Part shown: positions 5,611-8,831 of the stretch, piece after piece | How the letters are laid out: each line of letters starts with the position of its first letter | Numbering within the stretch: the stretch's first letter is position 1 | Source of the DNA: PFJX01 sp031426735 | GTDB taxonomy: Bacteria; Pseudomonadota; Gammaproteobacteria; Burkholderiales; Thiobacillaceae | Assembly (NCBI GenBank): GCA_031426735.1 | Contig: JASJPK010000059.1 | Coordinates: 1-8,831 of the forward strand | DNA: 8,831 nt | Reading direction: 5' to 3' | Translations under genes and position numbers: made by a program | Notes under the pieces: generated by a model | The model's input: the letters and a program-made list of their open reading frames with translations, nothing else | Told to the model about the DNA's origin: nothing | The model's database searches: none

Positions 5611-6864
5611 ATGACCATCAAGAACGCCTTTTACGCACAATCCGGCGGTGTCACCGCCGTCATCAACGCTTCCGCCTGCGGCGTCATCGAGACCGCCCGC
5701 AAATTTGCCGACAAGATCGGCACCGTCTACGCCGGCCGTAACGGCATCATCGGCGCGCTGACCGAAGATCTGATCGACACCAGCAAGGAATCCGACGCCG
5801 ATATCGCCGCGCTGCGTTCCACTCCGTCCGGCGCCTTCGGTTCCTGCCGTTTCAAGATGAAGAGTCTGGAAGCCAACAAGCGCGAATACGCGCGCCTGAT
5901 CGAAGTCTTCAAAGCCCACAACATCGGCTACTTCTTCTACAACGGCGGCGGCGACTCTGCCGACACCTGTTTCAAGGTCTCCCAGCTGTCCGAAGCGATG
6001 GGCTATCCGATCCAGGCCATCCACGTGCCGAAGACCGTCGACAACGATTTGCCGATCACCGACTGCTGCCCCGGTTTCGGCTCGGTCGCCAAGTACATCG
6101 CCGTGTCCACGCTGGAAGCCTCGTTCGACGTCAAGTCGATGGCGAAGACTTCCACCAAGATCTTCGTGGTTGAAGTGATGGGCCGCCACGCCGGCTGGAT
6201 CGCCGCTGCCGGCGGCTTGGTTGCCGACCAGGGCATCCCGGTCGTCATCCTGTTCCCGGAAATCGAATTCGATCAGGCCAAGTTCCTCGCCAAGGTCGAT
6301 GCCAACGTGAAAGAACACGGCTTCTGCACCGTCGTCGTATCCGAAGGCTGCCATTACCCGGACGGCAAGTTCCTCGCCGAACAGGGCACTCGCGATGCTT
6401 TCGGCCATGCTCAACTGGGCGGCGCCGCGCCGGTGGTCGCCAACATGATCAAGGACGCGCTGGGCTACAAGTTCCACTGGGCTGTGGCCGACTATCTGCA
6501 ACGCGCCGCTCGCCACATCGCTTCCAAGACCGATGTGGAACAGGCTTACGCGCTGGGCGAAGCCGCCGTCAATCTGGCTTTGGCCGGCAAGAACTCGGTC
6601 ATGCCGACCGTCGTGCGTCTGCAGGACCTGCCGTACAAGTGGGAAATCGGTGTTGCCGAACTGAAGGACGTGGCCAACGTCGAGAAGTTCATGCCGCGCG
6701 ACTTCATCAGCGAAGACGGTTACGGCATCACCGACAAGTGCCGCAACTACCTGACTGGCTTGATCCAGGGCGAAGACTACCCGGCCTACGAAAACGGTTT
6801 ACCGCGCTACGTCACGATGAAAAACGTGGCAGTTGCGAAAATACTGCCTGAGTTCACGTTGTAA
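5611..6864 (+). CDS. pfp: Pyrophosphate-dependent 6-phosphofructokinase (PPi-PFK)
   Basis: The enzyme transfers phosphate between PPi and fructose 6-phosphate, giving fructose 1,6-bisphosphate and Pi, reversibly. Some relatives also act on sedoheptulose phosphates. The 417-residue protein belongs to the PFK-A superfamily: AQSGG at 9-13, NGGGDSADT at 111-119, PKTVDNDLP at 140-148 with catalytic Asp144, and MGRHAGW at 190-196. Lys141, where ATP enzymes have Gly (PGTIDND), is the classic mark of PPi use. The residue after GGD is Ser116, where ATP enzymes have Gly and many PPi enzymes Asp. I think it belongs to the Xylella XF0274-like branch of about 420 residues, from memory. AGGAG at 5601-5605, five bases before the ATG, fixes the start; the GTG at 5551 lies inside the palindrome. 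hppA downstream strongly supports a PPi role. Confidence 0.92.
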   Translation: MTIKNAFYAQSGGVTAVINASACGVIETARKFADKIGTVYAGRNGIIGALTEDLIDTSKESDADIAALRSTPSGAFGSCRFKMKSLEANKREYARLIEVFKAHNIGYFFYNGGGDSADTCFKVSQLSEAMGYPIQAIHVPKTVDNDLPITDCCPGFGSVAKYIAVSTLEASFDVKSMAKTSTKIFVVEVMGRHAGWIAAAGGLVADQGIPVVILFPEIEFDQAKFLAKVDANVKEHGFCTVVVSEGCHYPDGKFLAEQGTRDAFGHAQLGGAAPVVANMIKDALGYKFHWAVADYLQRAARHIASKTDVEQAYALGEAAVNLALAGKNSVMPTVVRLQDLPYKWEIGVAELKDVANVEKFMPRDFISEDGYGITDKCRNYLTGLIQGEDYPAYENGLPRYVTMKNVAVAKILPEFTL

Positions 6865-6876
6865 GCTAATCCATAT

Positions 6877-6905
6877 CAAGGGCGCCGCAAGCGCCCTTGT
6901 TCATT
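6877..6905 (+). terminator. Intrinsic terminator after the PPi-PFK gene
   Basis: CAAGGGCGC (6877-6885) and GCGCCCTTG (6891-6899) form a perfect 9-bp stem with the loop CGCAA, beginning 13 bp after the stop codon. A T-rich tail follows (TTCATTATT). This is the best terminator in the window, though the tail is interrupted. Read-through into the small gene at 6932 is likely to be partial. Confidence 0.65.
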
Positions 6906-6923
6906 ATTGCGCCCTTGTTTATT
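6891..6923. repeat. Direct repeat of the terminator 3' arm
   Basis: GCGCCCTTGTTCATT (6891-6905) is repeated as GCGCCCTTGTTTATT (6909-6923), 14 of 15 bases identical with an 18-bp offset. The 5' arm of the terminator could pair with either copy, giving two alternative hairpins with loops of 5 or 23 nt, each followed by a T-rich tail. Confidence 0.7.
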
Positions 6924-6931
6924 CCGACCCG

Positions 6932-7150
6932 ATGACTCTCGATCGCGCCCGCCAGTTGCTCAAGGTTCAAGCCGATTTCGGCGGTTTCTACAACGCCAAT
7001 TCGGCCAAGCTGATTCTGTCCGAAGTGCAGCGCGAGCATGGCCAGGCGGCGGTGGATGGGCTGATCCGGGAGTTGGGCCTGGATACGATCTTCGGTTTTG
7101 AACCGGGTACGCGTTTCGAGGGAGGTCTGGCGTTGGGCAAGAATATGTAA
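6932..7150 (+). CDS. Unrecognised 72-residue protein between PPi-PFK and H+-PPase genes
   Basis: I do not recognise this family. The codon pattern is strongly coding and like its neighbours (G/C at most third positions). The protein is soluble, with two likely helices (about 3-16 and 18-47, including LILSEVQREHGQAAVDGLIREL) followed by a Gly-Phe-rich tail (IFGFEPGTRFEGGLALGK). It has no cysteine, no signal peptide and no membrane segment. The frame is open further left, into the end of the PFK gene, but that part is rich in unusual residues and crosses the terminator, so I use the ATG at 6932. No Shine-Dalgarno precedes it, so expression may be low or the start uncertain. Small size and position suggest an accessory or regulatory factor for the cluster, but nothing in the sequence proves this. 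Confidence 0.7.
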   Translation: MTLDRARQLLKVQADFGGFYNANSAKLILSEVQREHGQAAVDGLIRELGLDTIFGFEPGTRFEGGLALGKNM

Positions 7151-7153
7151 TCA

Positions 7154-7185
7154 ACCCTCCTTCCGGCGCAAGTCGGCGGGAGGGT
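7154..7185 (+). terminator. Hairpin after the 72-residue gene
   Basis: ACCCTCC (7154-7160) and GGAGGGT (7179-7185) form a 7-bp stem, with a possible inner CCG/CGG stem (7163-7165 with 7174-7176). It starts three bases after the stop codon. No T-run follows (GGCAAATCG), so it may be an imperfect terminator or a 3'-end stabiliser. Confidence 0.4.
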
Positions 7186-7258
7186 GGCAAATCGAGACCT
7201 GGCTTCAGCCGGGCATAAACGGAAGTCGTGCAGTCTGGGGAGGCTGGTCGGCGCAACG

Positions 7259-7299
7259 TTTTTTATTAATTTTTTGGTGCCTTTCAAGGAGATGAAGCG
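7259..7299 (+). promoter_or_regulatory. AT-rich tract and ribosome-binding site before hppA
   Basis: Bases 7259-7275 are a 17-bp block of A and T only, with two runs of six T around ATTAA, in GC-rich surroundings. It contains TATTAA (7264-7269) as a poor -10 candidate, without a clear -35. A strong Shine-Dalgarno AAGGAGA (7286-7292) precedes the hppA ATG by seven bases. The remaining sequence from 7186 to 7258 shows no gene or clear motif. Confidence 0.4.
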
Positions 7300-8831
7300 A
7301 TGAATGAAGGTTTGATGTTCGCCCTCGTGGCGGCAGTGCTCGCACTGCTCTACGGGATGATGTCGATCAAATGGATTCTGGGACTGCCCACCGGCAACGA
7401 CCGCATGCGGGAAATCGCCGCGGCCGTGCAGGAAGGCGCTTCCGCCTATCTGAACCGGCAATACACCACCATCGGTATTGTCGGCGCGATCCTGCTCGTC
7501 GCGATTTTCGCCGCTCTGGGCTGGCAAACCGCCGTCGGCTTCCTGCTCGGTGCCGTGCTCTCCGGCCTCACCGGCTACATCGGCATGAACGTGTCGGTGC
7601 GCGCCAACGTGCGCACTGCCGAAGCGGCCAAGGACGGCCTTAACGCCGCCCTCAACGTCGCCTTCAAGGGCGGCGCCATCACCGGCATGCTGGTGGTCGG
7701 TCTCGGTCTGCTCGGCGTCGCCGGTTACTACGCCGTGCTGACCCTGATGCTGGGCGAAAGCACCGCGCAGGCGACGCACGCCCTGGTCGGTCTGGCTTTC
7801 GGCGGCTCGCTGATCTCCATCTTCGCCCGACTTGGCGGCGGCATCTTCACCAAGGGCGCCGACGTCGGCGCCGACCTGGTGGGCAAGGTCGAAGCCGGCA
7901 TCCCCGAGGACGACCCGCGTAACCCGGCCGTGATCGCCGACAACGTCGGTGACAACGTCGGCGACTGCGCCGGCATGGCCGCCGACCTGTTCGAAACCTA
8001 CGCCGTGACCATCATCGCCACCATGTTGCTGGGCGGCCTGATGATTACCGGTTCCCCCGAAGCGGTGATCTATCCGCTGGTGCTGGGCGGTTTCTCGATC
8101 ATCGCTTCCATCGTCGGTACCTTCTTCGTCAAGGCACGTGACGGCGGCAAGATCATGAACGCGCTGTATCGCGGCCTGATCGTCTCCGGCGGTTTGGCAG
8201 CAGTCGCGTTCTACCCGATCACCACCATGATGCTGGGCGAAGGCGTGATGATCGACGGCAATCTGGTCTCCTCGCTGAGCCTGTATTACGCCACCCTGAT
8301 CGGCCTCGCGCTGACTGCCGCCATGGTCGTCATCACCGAGTACTACACCGCGACGGAATACGGCCCGGTGCGCCACATCGCGCAAGCCTCCACCACCGGT
8401 CACGGCACCAATGTGATCGCCGGTATCGGCGTCTCGATGCGCTCCACCGCGTTGCCGGTGCTGGTCGTCTGTGCCGCCATCTGGGGCGCCTATTCGTTGG
8501 GCGGCCTGTACGGCATCGCCATCGCCGCGACTTCCATGTTGTCGATGGCCGGCATCATCGTTGCCCTCGACGCCTACGGCCCGATCACCGACAACGCCGG
8601 CGGCATTGCCGAAATGGCCGGTCTGCCGGACAGCATCCGCAACATCACCGACCCGCTTGACGCCGTTGGCAACACCACCAAGGCCGTCACCAAGGGCTAC
8701 GCCATCGGTTCCGCCGGTCTGGCTGCGCTGGTGCTGTTCGCGGATTACACGCATGCAATCAATGCCAAGGCGCTGTTGGCCGACCCGCTTGCCACCGCAA
8801 TGACCTTCGACCTGTCCAACCACATGGTCAT
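7300..8831 (+). CDS. hppA: Membrane-bound K+-independent H+-translocating pyrophosphatase, 5' part
   Basis: HppA hydrolyses PPi and pumps protons across the inner membrane; in some conditions it can run in reverse. The first 510 residues are present and the gene runs off the window. Family members have about 660-770 residues and usually 16 membrane helices, so about the last quarter to third is missing. Seen are an N-terminal helix (about 5-27), many further hydrophobic helices, the PPi/Mg-binding blocks DVGADLVGKVE (188-198) and DNVGDNVGD (214-222), and DNAGGIAEM (431-439). Lys461 in GNTTKA with Thr464 is the known signature of K+-independent enzymes, where K+-dependent ones have Ala. This also argues for a proton rather than sodium pump. 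The start follows AAGGAGA by seven bases. The neighbouring PPi-PFK gene makes a shared PPi economy likely. Confidence 0.96.
   Translation, partial: MNEGLMFALVAAVLALLYGMMSIKWILGLPTGNDRMREIAAAVQEGASAYLNRQYTTIGIVGAILLVAIFAALGWQTAVGFLLGAVLSGLTGYIGMNVSVRANVRTAEAAKDGLNAALNVAFKGGAITGMLVVGLGLLGVAGYYAVLTLMLGESTAQATHALVGLAFGGSLISIFARLGGGIFTKGADVGADLVGKVEAGIPEDDPRNPAVIADNVGDNVGDCAGMAADLFETYAVTIIATMLLGGLMITGSPEAVIYPLVLGGFSIIASIVGTFFVKARDGGKIMNALYRGLIVSGGLAAVAFYPITTMMLGEGVMIDGNLVSSLSLYYATLIGLALTAAMVVITEYYTATEYGPVRHIAQASTTGHGTNVIAGIGVSMRSTALPVLVVCAAIWGAYSLGGLYGIAIAATSMLSMAGIIVALDAYGPITDNAGGIAEMAGLPDSIRNITDPLDAVGNTTKAVTKGYAIGSAGLAALVLFADYTHAINAKALLADPLATAMTFDLSNHMV

Noticed and set aside
5599..6516. A 305-codon minus-strand frame opposite the PPi-PFK gene
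   Set aside because: It is antisense to an intact catalytic domain and has low-complexity Gly/Asp/Val composition.
6833..6931. N-terminal extension of the 72-residue gene into the end of the PPi-PFK gene
   Set aside because: It would run through the terminator hairpin and has atypical composition; coding character begins at about 6932.
6988..8823. A 611-codon open frame on the minus strand opposite hppA and the 72-residue gene
   Set aside because: It is antisense to a clear hppA, is rich in Gly, Asp, His and Gln as mirror-frame translations of GC-biased genes are, and has no recognisable motif or ribosome-binding site.
1..8831. Defence system, prophage, insertion sequence, CRISPR array or tRNA
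   Set aside because: I read both strands for repeats with regular spacers, transposase or integrase motifs, and tRNA-like cloverleaf ends, and found none. Every long frame is explained by a metabolic gene or its shadow.

Overview
The window looks like ordinary chromosome of a GC-rich (roughly 60%) proteobacterium, most likely a betaproteobacterium. I base that on the style of the proteins, the codon use, the FNR-type boxes and the dense operon packing. The genus cannot be fixed from sequence reading alone. I see no rRNA, tRNA, CRISPR array, transposase, prophage or plasmid gene, and nothing that looks recently acquired except possibly one dispersed palindromic repeat.

Left third (1-3116): a divergent molybdenum-cofactor locus. 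On the minus strand mobB, moeA and moaD form a tight operon in which both junctions are ATGA start/stop overlaps. On the plus strand moaA faces away from it. The 142-bp divergent region holds one perfect FNR-type box (TTGAT-N4-ATCAA) and one with a single mismatch, centred 31 bp apart. This suggests oxygen-responsive control of cofactor synthesis for molybdoenzymes used in anaerobic respiration. moaC, moaE, moaB, moeB and mobA are not in the window.

Middle (3117-4506): a 349-residue fusion of a degenerate N-terminal domain, a cyclic-nucleotide-binding-like domain and a C-terminal rhodanese with an intact catalytic cysteine loop, on the same strand as moaA. It is followed by a 183-bp leader containing a hairpin with a T-run, a nine-base direct repeat and the adk ribosome-binding site.

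Right half (4507-8831): adk, an unrecognised 120-residue protein, a pyrophosphate-type phosphofructokinase, an unrecognised 72-residue protein, and the start of hppA, a membrane H+-translocating pyrophosphatase that runs off the right edge. The PFK has the lysine (PKTVDND) that marks pyrophosphate users. The pyrophosphatase has the lysine (GNTTKA) that marks K+-independent proton pumps. Together these genes form a phosphoanhydride-economy cluster: Adk balances AMP, ADP and ATP, PPi-PFK couples PPi to glycolysis or gluconeogenesis, and HppA couples PPi to the proton gradient. A 53-bp palindrome sits directly before the PFK ribosome-binding site, and the PFK terminator carries a duplicated 3' arm.

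I did not find a clearly new multi-gene system. The best leads are the tandem FNR boxes, the cNMP-rhodanese fusion beside cofactor genes, and the two small unknown proteins embedded in the PPi cluster.
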